A stretch of DNA of 64,000 nucleotides, from assembly GCA_034359265.1 (NCBI GenBank), contig CP136897.1, positions 35,327,501 to 35,391,500 on the forward strand, in the 5' to 3' direction. The DNA is from Canna indica. Its lineage: Eukaryota > Streptophyta > Magnoliopsida > Zingiberales > Cannaceae. Shown here piece by piece: positions 10,767-22,027 of the stretch (position 1 is the stretch's first letter; each line of letters starts with the position of its first letter). Both the position numbers and the translations under genes were made by a program. A model generated the notes under the pieces. The model saw only the letters and a program-made list of their open reading frames with translations. It did no database searches and was not told where the DNA came from.

Positions 10767-11134
10767 TTTTTTTTTACTACCTACTTGATTGCACGACGAG
10801 ATCATTTTTTTTACCAATCTTTCTAACCAAACGTTAAGTACGGACGACATCGTCGCCATAAAATTTGGCTGTCGATCGCCCGCGCGGGGCCCGCCGCAAC
10901 CTTTACGGCCGGCTCGATCTACCAACCGACCCGAAAAATTAAAATTAGTAAATAAATAAGAAAAATAACATTTCAATTATTATTTTTCGTTTAAAACGGG
11001 CGTAACTCCGTGCATTATTGTCCGATTTTAGCTTTTCACGTGGCGCTAAAAGGCGCGCGAAGAGACGAAGAAAATGACCCCGAGCTATCCCTCGGACGCT
11101 CACCCTTATTAGCCGACGATCAGAAGTGCATGAC

Positions 11135-11251
11135 GGGTGCGATCATACCAGCACTAATGCAATGGATCCCATCAGAACTCCGAAGTTAAGCGTGCTTGGG
11201 CGAGAGTAGTACTAGGATCGGTGACCCCCTGGGAAGTCCTCGTGTTGCACT
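11135..11251 (+). rRNA. 5S rRNA: 5S rRNA gene
   Basis: Full length. Changes: C24T, C28A, C29T, G85C, C117T. Twin at 61763 (offset 50,628) differs at base 28. Confidence 0.96.
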
Positions 11252-11619
11252 TGTTTTTTTACTACCTATTTGATTGCACGCCGAGATCATTTTTTTTACC
11301 AATCTTTCTAACCAAACGTTAAGGACGGACGATGTCGTCGCCATAAATCTTGGCTGTCGATCGCCCGCGCGGGGCCCGCCGCAACCTCTACGGCCGGCTC
11401 GATCGACCAACCGACCCCAAAAATTAAAATTTGTAAATAAATAAGAAAAGTAACATTTCAATTATTATTTTTCGTTTAAAATGTGCGTAACTCGGTGCAT
11501 TATTGTCCGATTTCAGCTTTTCACGTGGCGCTGAAAGGCGCGCGAAGAGACGAAGAAAATGACCCCGAGCTGTCCCTCGGACGCTCACCCTTATTAGCCG
11601 ACGATCAGAAGTGCATGAC

Positions 11620-11736
11620 GGGTGCGATTATACCACCACTAACGCACCGGATCCCATAAGAACTCCGAAGTTAAGCGTGTTTGGGCGAGAGTAGTACTAG
11701 GATGCGTGACCCCCTGGGAAGTTCTCGTGTTGCATC
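11620..11736 (+). rRNA. 5S rRNA: 5S rRNA gene
   Basis: Full length. Changes: C10T, G17C, C39A, C61T, G86C, C104T, C116T. The next spacer lacks the GCGCGGGGC tract. Twin at 62248. Confidence 0.95.
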
Positions 11737-12095
11737 TTTGTTTTTTACTACCTATTTGATTGCACGACGAGATCATTTTTTTTACTAATCTTTCTAACCA
11801 AACGTTAAGGACGGACGACGTCGTCGCCATAAAATTTGGCTGTCGATCGCCCACCGCAACCTCTATGGCCGGCTCGATCGACCAACCGACCCGAAAAATT
11901 AAAATTTATAAATAAATAAGAAAAATAACATTTCAATTATTATTTTTCGTTTAAAATGGGCGTAACTCCGTGTATTATTGTCCGATTTCAGCTTTTCACG
12001 TGGCGCTGAAAGGCGTGCAAAGAGACGAAGAAAATGACCCCCGAACTCTCCCTCGGACGCTCGCCCTTATTAGCCGACGATCAGAAGTGCATATC

Positions 12096-12212
12096 GGGTG
12101 CGATTATACCAGCACTAACGCACCGGATCCCATCAGAACTCTGAAGTTAATCGTGCTTGGGCGAGAGTAGTACTAGGATGGGTGACCCCTTGGGAAGTCC
12201 TCGCGTTGCACC
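12096..12212 (+). rRNA. 5S rRNA: 5S rRNA gene
   Basis: Full length. Changes: C10T, C47T, G56T (A box), C95T, T109C. Upstream spacer of the CCCCCGAACTCTCCC kind and CATATC before the start. Twin at 62724. Confidence 0.95.
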
Positions 12213-12580
12213 TTTTTTTTTACTACCAATTTCATTGCACGATGAGATCATTTTTTTTACTGATCTTTCTAACCAAACGTTAAGGACGGACGACGTCGTC
12301 GCCATAAATCTTGGCTGTCGATCGCCCGCGCGGGGCCCGCCGCAACCTCTACGGCCGGCTCGATCGACCAACCAACCCGAAAAATTAAAATTTGTAAATA
12401 AATAAGAAAAATAACATTTCAATTATTATTTTTCGTTTAAAAAGGGCGTAACTCCGTTCATTATTGTCCGATTTCAGCTTTTTACGTGGCGTTGAAAGGC
12501 ACGCGAAGAGACGAAGAAAATGACCCCGAGTTGTCCCTCGGACGCTCACCCTTATTAGCCGACGATTAGAAGTGCATGAC

Positions 12581-12697
12581 GGGTGCGATCATACTAGCAC
12601 TAACGCACCGGATCCCATCAGAACTTCGAAGTTAAGCAGGCTTGCGCGAGAGTGGTAGTAGGATGGGTGACCCCTTGGGAAGTCCGCGTGTTGCACT
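12581..12697 (+). rRNA. 5S rRNA: 5S rRNA gene (clustered 58-78 variant)
   Basis: Full length. Changes: C15T, C46T, G58A, T59G, G65C, A74G, C78G, C95T, T106G, C117T. Five of these fall in the A box, the intermediate element or the gap up to the C box. Twin at 63208. Confidence 0.93.
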
Positions 12698-13065
12698 TGT
12701 TTTTTTACTACCTATTTGATTGCACGATGAGATTATTTTTTTTACCAATCTTTCTAACCAAACGTTAAGGACGGACGACGTCGTCGCCATAAATCTTGGC
12801 TGTCGATGGCCCGCGCGGGGCCCGCCGCAACCTCTACGGCCGGCTCGATCGATCAACCGACCCGAAAAATTAAAATTTGTAAATAAATAAGAAAAATAAC
12901 ATTTCAATTATTATTTTTCGTTTAAAACGGGCGTAACTCCGTGCATTATTGTCCGATTTCAGCTTTTTACGTGGCGTTGAAAGGCACGCGAAGAGACGAA
13001 GAAAATGACCCCGAGTTGTCCCTCGGACGCTCACCCTTATTAGCCGACGATCAGAAGTGCATGAC

Positions 13066-13182
13066 GGGTGCGATCATACTAGCACTAACGCACCGGATCC
13101 CATCAGAACTCCGAAGTTAAGCAGGCTTGCGCGAGAGTGGTAGTAGGATGGGTGACCCCTTGGGAAGTCCTCGTGTTGCACC
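13066..13182 (+). rRNA. 5S rRNA: 5S rRNA gene (clustered 58-78 variant)
   Basis: Full length. Changes: C15T, G58A, T59G, G65C, A74G, C78G, C95T. Same set as the copy cut by the window end at 63891. Normal T9. Confidence 0.94.
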
Positions 13183-13550
13183 TTTTTTTTTACTACCTAT
13201 TTGATTGCACGACGAGATCATTTTTTTTACAAATTTTTCTAACCAAACGTTATGGACGGACGACGTCGTCGCCATAAATCTTGGCTGTCGATCGCCCGCG
13301 CGGGGCTCGCCGCAACCTCTACTGCCGGCTCGATCGACCAACCGACCCGAAAAATTAAAATTTGTAAATAAATAAGAAAAATAACATTCTAATTATTATT
13401 TTTCATTTAAAACGGGCGTAACTCCGTGCATTATTGTCCGATTTCAACTTTTCACGTGGCGGTGAAAGGCACGCGAAGAGACGAAGAAAATGACCCCGAG
13501 TTGTCCCTCGGACGCTCACCCTTATTAGCCGACGATCAGAAGTGCATGAC

Positions 13551-13667
13551 GGGTGCAATCATACTAGCACTAACGCACCGGATCCCATCAGAACTCCGAA
13601 GTTAAGCGTGCTTGCGCGAGAGTGGTACTAGGATGGGTGACCCCTTGGGAAGTCCTCGTGTTGCACT
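13551..13667 (+). rRNA. 5S rRNA: 5S rRNA gene
   Basis: Full length. Changes: G7A, C15T, G65C, A74G, C95T, C117T. It has half of the 58-78 cluster, so it is an intermediate or a recombinant of that type. Confidence 0.94.
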
Positions 13668-14034
13668 TGTTTTTTTACTACCTATTTGATTGCACGACGA
13701 GATTATTTTTTTTACCAATCTTTCTAACCAAACGTTAAGGACGGACGACGTCGTCACAATAAATCTTGGCTGTCGATCGCCCGCGCGGGGCCCGCCGCAA
13801 CCTCTACGGCCGGCTCGATCGACTAACCGACCCGAAAAATTAAAATTTGTAAATAAATAAGTAAAATAACATTTAATTAAAATTTTTCGTTTAAAACGGG
13901 CGTAAGTCCGTGCATTACTGTCCGATTTTAGCTTTTCACGTGGCGCTGAAAGGCGCGCGAAGAGACGAAGAAAATGACCCCCGAACTCTCCCTCGGACGC
14001 TCACCTTATTAGCCGATGATCAGAAGTGCATATC

Positions 14035-14151
14035 GAGTGCGATCATACCAGCACTAACGCACCGGATCCCATCAGAACTCCGAAGTTAAGCGTGCATGGG
14101 CGAGAGTAGTACTACGATGTGTGACCCCTTCGGAAGTCCTCGTGTTGCACC
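14035..14151 (+). rRNA. 5S rRNA: 5S rRNA gene
   Basis: Full length. Changes: G2A, T62A, G81C, G86T, C95T, G97C. Three changes at the C box. The preceding spacer has the unusual stretch ACATTTAATTAAAA, repeated before 15487. Confidence 0.94.
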
Positions 14152-14519
14152 TTTTTTTTTACTACCTATTTGATTGCACGACGAGATCATTTTTTTTACC
14201 AATCTTTCTAACCAAATGTTAAGAACGGACGACGTCGTCACAATAAATCTTGGCTGTCGATCGCCCGCGCGGGGCCCGCCGCAACCTCTACTGCTGGCTC
14301 GATCGACCAACCGACCCAAAAAATTAAAATTTGTAAATAAATAAGAAAAATAACATTTCAATTATTATTTTTCGTTTAAAACGGGCGTAACTCCGTTCAT
14401 TATTGTCCGATTTCAGCTTTTCACGAGGCGCTGAAAGGCACGCGAAGAAACGAAGAAAATGACCCCGAGTTGTCCCTCGGACTCTCACCCTTATTAGCCG
14501 ACGATCAAAAGTGCATGAC

Positions 14520-14635
14520 CAGTGCGATCATACTAGCACTAACGCACCGGATCCCATCTGAACTCCGAAGTTAAGCGTGCGTGGGCGAGAGTAGTACTAG
14601 TATGGGTGACCCCTGGGAAGTCCTCGTGCTGCACT
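14520..14635 (+). rRNA. 5S rRNA: 5S rRNA gene, 1-nt deletion
   Basis: 116 nt with one C missing at 91-95. Changes: G1C, G2A, C15T, A40T, T62G, G82T, T111C, C117T. Closest relative is 15487. Confidence 0.93.
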
Positions 14636-15002
14636 TGTTTTTTTACTACCTATTTGATTGCACGACGAGATCATTTTTTTACCAATCTTTCTAACCAAAC
14701 GTTAAGGATGGACGACGTCGTTGTCATAAATCTTGGCTGTCGATTGCCTGCGCGGGGCCCGCCGCAACCTCTACGGCCGGCTCGATTGACCAACCGACCC
14801 AAAAAATTAAAATTTGTAAATAAATAAGAAAAATAACATTTCAATTATTATTTTTCGTTTAAAACGGGAGTAACTCCGTGCATTATTGTCTGATTTCAGC
14901 TTTTCACGTGGCGCTGAAAGGCACGCGAAGAGATGAAGAAAATGACCCCGAGTTGTCCCTCGGACGCTCACCCTTATTAGCCGACGATCAGAAGTGCATG
15001 AT

Positions 15003-15119
15003 GGGTGCGATCATAGCAACACTAACGCACCGGATCCCTTCAAAAATCCGAAGTTAAGCGTGCTTGGGCGAGAGTAGTACTAGGATGGGTGATCCCCTGG
15101 GAAGTCCTCGTGTTGCACC
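15003..15119 (+). rRNA. 5S rRNA: 5S rRNA gene
   Basis: Full length. Changes: C14G, G17A, A37T, G41A, C44A, C91T. Base -1 is T. Confidence 0.95.
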
Positions 15120-15486
15120 TTTTTTTTTACTACCTATTTGATTCCACGACGAGATCATTTTTTTTACCAATCTTTCGAACCAAACGTTAAGGACGGACGA
15201 CGACGTCGCCATAAAATTTGGCTATCGATTGCCCGCGCGGGGCCCGCCGCAACCTCTACGGCCGGCTCGATCGACTAACCGACCCGAAAAATTAAAATTT
15301 GTAAATAAATAAGTAAAATAACATTTAATTAAAATTTTTCGTTTCAAACGGGCGTAAGTCCGTGCATTACTGTCCGATTTTAGCTTTTCACGTGGCGCTG
15401 AAAGGAGCGCGAAGAGACGAAGAAAATGACCCCGAGTTGTCCTTCGGATGCTCACCCTTATTAGCCGACGATCAGAAGTGCATGAC

Positions 15487-15601
15487 CGGTGCGATCATAC
15501 TAGCACTAACGCACCGGATCCCATCTGAACTACGAAGTTAAGCGTGCGTGGGCGAGAGTAGTACTAGGATGGTGACCCCTGGGAAGTCCTCGTGCTGCAC
15601 T
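15487..15601 (+). rRNA. 5S rRNA: 5S rRNA gene, two 1-nt deletions
   Basis: 115 nt: one G lost at 85-87 and one C at 91-95, both in the C box. Changes: G1C, C15T, A40T, C46A, T62G, T111C, C117T. The terminator is TGT5 C T. Likely inactive. Confidence 0.92.
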
Positions 15602-15968
15602 TGTTTTTCTACTACCTATTTGATTGCACGACGAGAGCATTTTTTTACCAATCTTTCTAACCAAACGTTAAGGACGGACGACGTCGTCGTCATGAATCTT
15701 GGCTGTCGATCGCCCGCGCGGGGCCCGCCGCCACCTCTACGGCCGGCTCGATCGACCAACCGACCCGAAAAATTAAAATTTGTAAATAAATAAGAAAAAT
15801 AAGATTTCAATTATTATTTTTCGTTTAAAACGGGCGTAACTCCGTGCATTATTGTTCGATTTCAGCTTTTCACGTGGCGCTAAAAGGCGCGCGAAGAGAC
15901 GAAGAAAATGACCCCGAGCTATCCCTCGGACGCTCACCCTTATTAGCCGACGATCAGAAGTGCATGAT

Positions 15969-16085
15969 GGGTGCGATCATACCACCACTAACGCACCGGA
16001 TCCCTTCAGAACTCCGAAGTTAAGCGTGCTTGGGTGAGAGTAGTACTAGGATGGGTGACCCCCTAGGAAGTCCTCGTGTAGCACC
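15969..16085 (+). rRNA. 5S rRNA: 5S rRNA gene
   Basis: Full length. Changes: G17C, A37T, C67T, G97A, T112A. Base -1 is T. Marks the change from type B spacers on the left to type C on the right. Confidence 0.95.
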
Positions 16086-16453
16086 TTTTTTTTTAATACC
16101 TATTTGATTGCACGACGAGATCATTTTTTTTACCAATCTTTCTAACCAAACGTTAAGGACGGACGACGTCGTCGACATAAAATTTGGCTATCGATCGCCC
16201 GCGCGGGGCCCGCCGTAACCTCTACGGCCGGCTCGATCGACCAACCGACCCGAAAAATTAAAATTTGTAAATAAATAAGAAAAATAACATTTCAATTATT
16301 ATTTTTCGTTTAAAACGGGCGTAACTCCGTGCATTTTTGTCCGATTTCAGATTTTCACGTGGCGCTAAAAGGCACGCGAAGAGACGAAGAAAATGACCCC
16401 GAGCTATCCCTCGGACGCTCACCCTTATTAGCCGACGATCAGAATTGCATGAT

Positions 16454-16570
16454 GGGTGCGATCATACCAGCACTAACGCACTGGATCCCATCAGAACTCC
16501 TAAGTTAAGCGTGCTTGGGCGAGAGTAGTACTAGGATGGGTGACCCCGTGGGAAGTCCTCGTGTTGCACC
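16454..16570 (+). rRNA. 5S rRNA: 5S rRNA gene (G48T/C95G type)
   Basis: Full length. Changes: C29T, G48T, C95G. First of the type C haplotype: AGAATTGCATGAT upstream and T at -1. Confidence 0.96.
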
Positions 16571-16939
16571 TTTTTTTTTAACTACCTATTCGATTGCACG
16601 ACGATATCATTTTTTTTACCAATCTTTCTAACCAAACGTTAAGGACGGACGACGTCGTCGACATAAAATTTGGCTGTCGATCGCCCACGCGGGACCCGCC
16701 GCCACCACTACGGCCGGCTCGATCGACCAACCGACCCGAAAAATTAAAATTTGTAAATAAATAAGAAATATAACATTTCAATTATTATGTTTCGTTTAAA
16801 ACGGGCGTAACTCCGTGCATTATTGTCCGATTTCAGCTTTTCACGTGGCGCTAAAAGGCGCGCGAAGAGACGATGAAAATGACCCCGAGCTATCCCTCGG
16901 ACGCTCACCCTTATTAGCCGACGATCAGAAGTACTTCAC

Positions 16940-17056
16940 GGGTGCGATCATACCAGCACTAACGCACCGGATCCCATTAGAACTCCGAAGTTAAGCGTGC
17001 TTGGGCGAGAGTAGTACTAGGATGGGTGACCCCCTGGGAAGTCTTCGTGTTGCACC
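16940..17056 (+). rRNA. 5S rRNA: 5S rRNA gene
   Basis: Full length and close to the majority: C39T and C105T only. The upstream bases read GTACTTCAC. Terminator T3 C T5. Confidence 0.97.
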
Positions 17057-17259
17057 TTTCTTTTTACTACCTATTTGATTGCACAATGAGATCATTTTTT
17101 TTACCAATCTTTCTAACCAAACGTTAGGAGACGGACGACGTCGTCGACATAAAATTTGGCTGTCGATCGCCCGCGCGGGGCCCGCCGCAACCTCTACGGC
17201 CGGCTCGATCGACCAACCGACCCGAAAAATTAAAATTTGTAAATAAATAAGAAAAATAA

Positions 17260-17367
17260 CATACCAGCACTAACTCACCGGATCCCATCAGAACTCCGAT
17301 GTTAAGCGTGCTTCGGCGAGAGTAGTACTAGGATTGGTGACCCACTGGGAAGTCCTCGTGTTGTACC
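17260..17367 (+). pseudogene. 5'-truncated 5S gene (AACAT join)
   Basis: Bases 10-117. Changes: G25T, A50T, G64C, G85T, C94A, C114T. Twin at 22230 shares G25T, G64C, C94A and C114T. Confidence 0.9.
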
Positions 17368-17736
17368 TTTTTTTTTTACTACCAATTTGATTGCACGACG
17401 ATATCATTTTTTTTACCAATCTTTCTAACCAAACGTTAAGGACGGACGACGTCGTCGACAAAAAATTTGGCTGTCGATCGCCCGCGCGGGGCCCGCCGCA
17501 ACCTCTACGGCCGGCTCGATCGACCAACCGAGCCGAAAAATTAAAATTTGTAAATAAATAAGAAATATAACATTTCAATTATTATTTTTCGTTTAAAACG
17601 GGCGTAACTCCGTGCATTATTGTCCGATTTCAGCTTTTCACGTGGCGCTAAAAGGCGCGCGAAGAGACGAAGAAAATGACCCCGAGCTATCCCTCGGACG
17701 CTCACCCATATTAGCCGACGATCAGAATTGCATCAT

Positions 17737-17853
17737 GGGTGCGATCATACCAGCACTAACGCACCGGATCCCATCAGAACTCCTAAGTTAAGCGTGCTTG
17801 GGCGAGAGTAGTACTAGGATGGGTGACCCCGTGGGAAGTCCTCGTGTTGCACC
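17737..17853 (+). rRNA. 5S rRNA: 5S rRNA gene (G48T/C95G type)
   Basis: Full length. Only G48T and C95G; -1 is T; upstream box CATATTAG. Twin at 21047 (offset 3,310). Confidence 0.97.
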
Positions 17854-18222
17854 TTTTTTTTTTACTACCTATTTGATTGCACGACGAGATCATTTTTTTT
17901 ACCAATCTTTCTAACCAAACGTTAAGGACGGACGACATCGTCGACATAAAATTTGGATGTCGATCGCCCGCGCAGGGCCCGCCGCAACCTCTACGGCCGG
18001 CTCGATCGACCAACCGATCCGAAAAATTAAAATTTGTAAATAAATAAGAAATATAACATTTCAATTATTATTTTTCGTTTAAAACGGGCGTAACTCCGTG
18101 CATTATTGTCCGATTTCAGCTTTTCACGTGGCGCTAAAAGGCGCGCGAAGAGACGAAGAAAATGACCCCGAGCTATCCCTCGGACGCTCACCCTTATTAG
18201 CCGACGATCAGAATTGCATCAC

Positions 18223-18339
18223 GGGTGCGATCATACCAGCACTAACGCACCGGATCCCATCAGAACTCCGAAGTTAAGCGTGCTTGGGCGAGAGTAGTAC
18301 TAGGATGGGTGACCCCCTTGGAAGTCCTCGTGTTGCACC
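18223..18339 (+). rRNA. 5S rRNA: 5S rRNA gene lacking its terminator
   Basis: Full length, single change G97T. The usual T9ACTACC behind the gene is missing (about 15 bp): GCACC is followed by TATTTCATTG. The first long T tract is T9 at 18362-18370. The next spacer also lacks 11 bp of the GC-rich tract. Confidence 0.96.
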
Positions 18340-18361
18340 TATTTCATTGCACGACGAGATC

Positions 18362-18370
18362 TTTTTTTTT
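18362..18370 (+). terminator. Surrogate T9 terminator
   Basis: In this unit the first T tract is deleted and this second tract, 22 bases beyond the gene end, is the first place where Pol III could stop. Equivalent tracts follow 19283 and 21649. Confidence 0.6.
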
Positions 18371-18681
18371 ACCAATCTTTCTAACCAAACGTTAAGGACG
18401 GACGACGTTGTCGACATAAAATTTGGCGGTCGATCGCCCGCCGCAACCTCTACGGCTGGCTCGATCGACCAACCGACCCGAAAAATTAAAATTTGTAAAT
18501 AAATAAGAAAAATAAGATTTCAATTATTATTTTTCGTTTAAAACGGGCGTAACTCCGTGCATTATTTTTCGATTTCAGCTTTTCACGTGGCGCTAAAAGG
18601 CGCGCGAAGAGACGAAGAAAATGACCCCGAGCTATCCCTCGGACGCTCACCCTTATTAGCCGACGATCAGAAGTGCATGAT

Positions 18682-18798
18682 GGGTGCGATCATACCACCA
18701 CTAACGCACCTGATCCCATCAGAACTCCGAAGTTAAGCGTGCTTGGGTGAGAGTAGTACTTGGATGGGTGACCCCCTAGGAAGTCCTCGTGTTGCACC
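18682..18798 (+). rRNA. 5S rRNA: 5S rRNA gene
   Basis: Full length. Changes: G17C, G30T, C67T, A80T, G97A. Base -1 is T. Twin at 19626. Confidence 0.96.
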
Positions 18799-19166
18799 TT
18801 TTTTTTTACTACCTATTTGATTGCACGACGAGATCATTTTTTTTACCAATCTTTCTAACCAAACGTTAAGGACGGACGACGTCGTCGACATAAAATTTGG
18901 ATGTCGATCGCCCGCGCAGGGCCCGCCGCAACCTCTACGGCCGGCTCGATCGACCAACCGATCCGAAAAATTAAAATTTGTAAATAAATAAGAAATATAA
19001 CATTTCAATTATTATTTTTCGTTTAAAACGGGCGTAACTCCGTGCATTATTGTCCGATTTCAGCTTTTCACGTGGCGCTAAAAGGCGCGCGAAGAGACGA
19101 AGAAAATGACCCCGAGCTATCCCTCGGACGCTCACCCTTATTAGCCGACGATCAGAATTGCATCAC

Positions 19167-19283
19167 GGGTGCGATCATACCAGCACTAACGCACCGGATC
19201 CCATCAGAACTCCGAAGTTAAGCGTGCTTGGGCGAGAGTAGTAATAGGATGGGTGACCCCCTCGGAAGTCCTCGTGTTGCACC
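19167..19283 (+). rRNA. 5S rRNA: 5S rRNA gene lacking its terminator
   Basis: Full length. Changes: C78A, G97C. GCACC is followed by TATTTCATTG as at 18339; the next T tract begins about 22 bases on. Confidence 0.95.
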
Positions 19284-19625
19284 TATTTCATTGCACGACG
19301 AGATCTTTTTTTTTACCAATCTTTCTAACCAAACGTTAAGGACGGACGACGTTGTCGACATAAAATTTGGCGGTCGATCGCCCGCCGCAACCTCTACGGC
19401 TGGCTCGACCGACCAACCGACCCGAAAAATTAAAATTTGTAAATAAATAAGAAAAATAAGATTTCAATTATTATTTTTCGTTTAAAACGGGCGTAACTCC
19501 GTGCATTATTTTTCGATTTCAGCTTTTCACGTGGCGCTAAAAGGCGCGCGAAGAGACGAAGAAAATGACCCCGAGCTATCCCTCGGACGCTCACCCTTAT
19601 TAGCCGACGATCAGAAGTGCATGAT

Positions 19626-19742
19626 GGGTGCGATCATACCACCACTAACGCACCAGATCCCATCAGAACTCCGAAGTTAAGCGTGCTTGGGTGAGAGTAG
19701 TACTTGGATGGGTGACCCCCTAGGAAGTCCTCGTGTTGCACC
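19626..19742 (+). rRNA. 5S rRNA: 5S rRNA gene
   Basis: Full length. Changes: G17C, G30A, C67T, A80T, G97A. Base -1 is T. Differs from its twin at 18682 only in the base at 30. Confidence 0.96.
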
Positions 19743-20110
19743 TTTTTTTTTACTACCTATTTGATTGCACGACGAGATCATTTTTTTTACCAATCTTTCT
19801 AACCAAATGTTAAGGACGGACGACGTCGTCGACATAAAATTTGGCTGTCGATCGCCCGCGCGGGGCCCGCCGCAACCTCTACGGCCGGCTCGATCGACCA
19901 ACCGACCCAGAAAATTAAAATTTGTAAATAAATAAGAAAAATAACATTTCAATTATTATTTTTCGTTTAAAACGGGCGTAACTCCGTGCATTATTGTCCG
20001 ATTTCAGATTTTCACGTGGCGCTAAAAGGCGCGCGAAGAGACGAAGAAAATGACCCCGAGCTATCCCTCGGACGCTCACCCTTATTGGCCGACGATCAGA
20101 ATTGCATGAC

Positions 20111-20227
20111 GGTTGCGATCATACCAGCACTAATGCACCGGATCCCATCAGAACTTCGAAGTTAAGCGGGCTTGGGCGAGAGTAGTACTAGGATGGGTGA
20201 CCCCCTGGGAAGTCCTCGTGTTGCACC
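20111..20227 (+). rRNA. 5S rRNA: 5S rRNA gene
   Basis: Full length. Changes: G3T, C24T, C46T, T59G (A box). Terminator T9 followed by AATACC. Confidence 0.96.
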
Positions 20228-20595
20228 TTTTTTTTTAATACCTATTTGATTGCATGACGAGATCATTTTTTTTACCAATCTTTCTAACCAAACGTTAAGG
20301 ACGGACGACGTCGTCGACATAAAATTTGGCAGTCGATCGCCCGCGCGGGGCCCGCCGCAACCTCTACGGCCGGCTCGATCAACCAAACGATCCGAAAAAT
20401 TAAAATTTATAAATAAATAAGAAATATAACATTTCAATTATTATTTTTCGTTTTAAACGGGCGTAACTCTGTGCATTATTGTCCGATTTCACCTTTTCAC
20501 GTGGCGCTAAAAGGTGCGCGAAGAGACGAAGAAAATGACCCCGAGCTATCCCTCGGACGCTCACCCTTATTAGCCGACGATCAGAAGTGCATGAC

Positions 20596-20712
20596 GGGTG
20601 CGATCATACCAGCACTAACGCACCGGATCCCATCAGAACTCCGAAATTAAGCGTGCTTGGGCGAGAGTAGTACTAGGATGGGTGACCCCCTGGGAAGTCC
20701 TCGTGTTGCACC
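20596..20712 (+). rRNA. 5S rRNA: 5S rRNA gene, near majority
   Basis: Full length with a single change, G51A, in the A box. T10 follows. The following spacer is 34 bp short. Confidence 0.97.
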
Positions 20713-21046
20713 TTTTTTTTTTACTACCAATTTGATTGCACGACGAGATCATTTTTTTTAGCAATCTTTCTAACCAAACGTTAAGGACGGACGACGTCGT
20801 CGACATAAAATTTGGCTGTCGATCGCCCGCGCGACCAACCGACCCGAAAAATTAAATTTGTAAATAAATAAGAAATATAACATTTCAATTATTATTTTTC
20901 GTTTAAAACGGGCGTAACTCCGTGCATTATTGTCCGATTTCAGCTTTTCACGTGGCGCTAAAAGGCGCGCGAAGAGACGAAGAAAATGACCCCGAGCTAT
21001 CCCTCGGACGCTCACCCTTATTAGCCGACGATCAGAATTGCATCAT
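20713..21046 (+). other. Spacer with 34-bp deletion
   Basis: GCGCG is joined to ACCAACCGACCC near 20833, removing the GGGCCC and CGGCCGGCTCGATCG tract that nearly all other spacers have. The unit is 451 bp instead of 485. Upstream elements of the next gene are intact. Confidence 0.85.
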
Positions 21047-21163
21047 GGGTGCGATCATACCAGCACTAACGCACCGGATCCCATCAGAACTCCTAAGTTA
21101 AGCGTGCTTGGGCGAGAGTAGTACTAGGATGGGTGACCCCGTGGGAAGTCCCCGTGTTGCACC
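21047..21163 (+). rRNA. 5S rRNA: 5S rRNA gene (G48T/C95G type)
   Basis: Full length. Changes: G48T, C95G, T106C. Base -1 is T. Confidence 0.96.
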
Positions 21164-21532
21164 TTTTTTTTTTACTACCTATTTGATTGCACGACGAGAT
21201 CATTTTTTTTACCAATCTTTCTAACCAAACGTTAAGGACGGACGACGTCGTCGACATAAAATTTGGATGTCGATCGCCCGCGCAGGGCCCGCCGCAACCT
21301 CTACGGCCGGCTCGATCGACCAACCGATCCAAAAAATTAAAATTTGTAAATAAATAAGAAATATAACATTTCAATTATTATTTTTCGTTTAAAACGGGCG
21401 TAACTCCGTGCATTATTGTCTGATTTCAGCTTTTCACGTGGCGCTAAAAGGCGCGCGAAGAGACGAAGAAAATGACCCCGAGCTATCCCTCGGACGCTCA
21501 CCCTTATTAGTCGACGATCAGAAGTGCATCAC

Positions 21533-21649
21533 GGGTGCGATCATACCAGCACTAACGCACCGGATCCCATCAGAACTCTGAAGTTAAGCGTGCTTGGGCG
21601 AGAGTAGTACTAGGATGGGTGACCCCCTCGGAAGCCCTCGTGTTGCACC
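21533..21649 (+). rRNA. 5S rRNA: 5S rRNA gene lacking its terminator
   Basis: Full length. Changes: C47T, G97C, T103C. Same 15-bp terminator loss as at 18339 and 19283. The downstream spacer is further shortened by about 81 bp. Confidence 0.95.
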
Positions 21650-21910
21650 TATTTCATTGCACGACGAGATCTTTTTTTTTACCAATCTTTCTAACCAAAC
21701 GTTAAGGACGGACGACGTTGTCGACATAAAATTTGGCGGTCGATCGCCCGCCGCAACCTCTACGGCTGGCTCGATCGACCAACCGACCCGAAAAATTAAA
21801 ATTTGTAAATAAATAAGAAAAATAACATTTCAATTATTATTTTTCGTTTAAAACGGGCGTAACTCCGTGCATTATTGTTCGATTCCAGCCGACGATCAGA
21901 ATTGCATCAC

Positions 21911-22027
21911 GGTTGCGATCATACCAGCATTAACGCACCGGATCCCATCAGAACTCTGAAGTTAAGCGTGCTTGGGCGAGAGTAGTACTTGGATGGGTGA
22001 CCCCCTGGGAAGTCCTCGTGTTGGACC
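21911..22027 (+). rRNA. 5S rRNA: 5S rRNA gene with deleted upstream region
   Basis: Full length. Changes: G3T, C20T, C47T, A80T, C114G. About 81 bp upstream are lost: GATTCC is joined to AGCCGACGATC near 21886, so CACGTG, the CCGAG/CTCGG hairpin and TTATTA are all missing. C114G also breaks helix I. Confidence 0.93.

Larger units (their letters stand above)
18223..20110 (+). repeat. Two-gene higher-order repeat, 944 bp, two copies
   Basis: The pair 18223+18682 recurs as 19167+19626 at a constant offset of 944 bp, including the lost terminator, the 11-bp spacer loss and TTATTTTTCGATTTC. The first half also recurs at 21533. Confidence 0.9.

Noticed and set aside
18223..21649. A separate transposon insertion or excision at the missing terminators.
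   Set aside because: The change is a simple loss of about 15 bp without target duplication, identical in three copies that clearly descend from one event.
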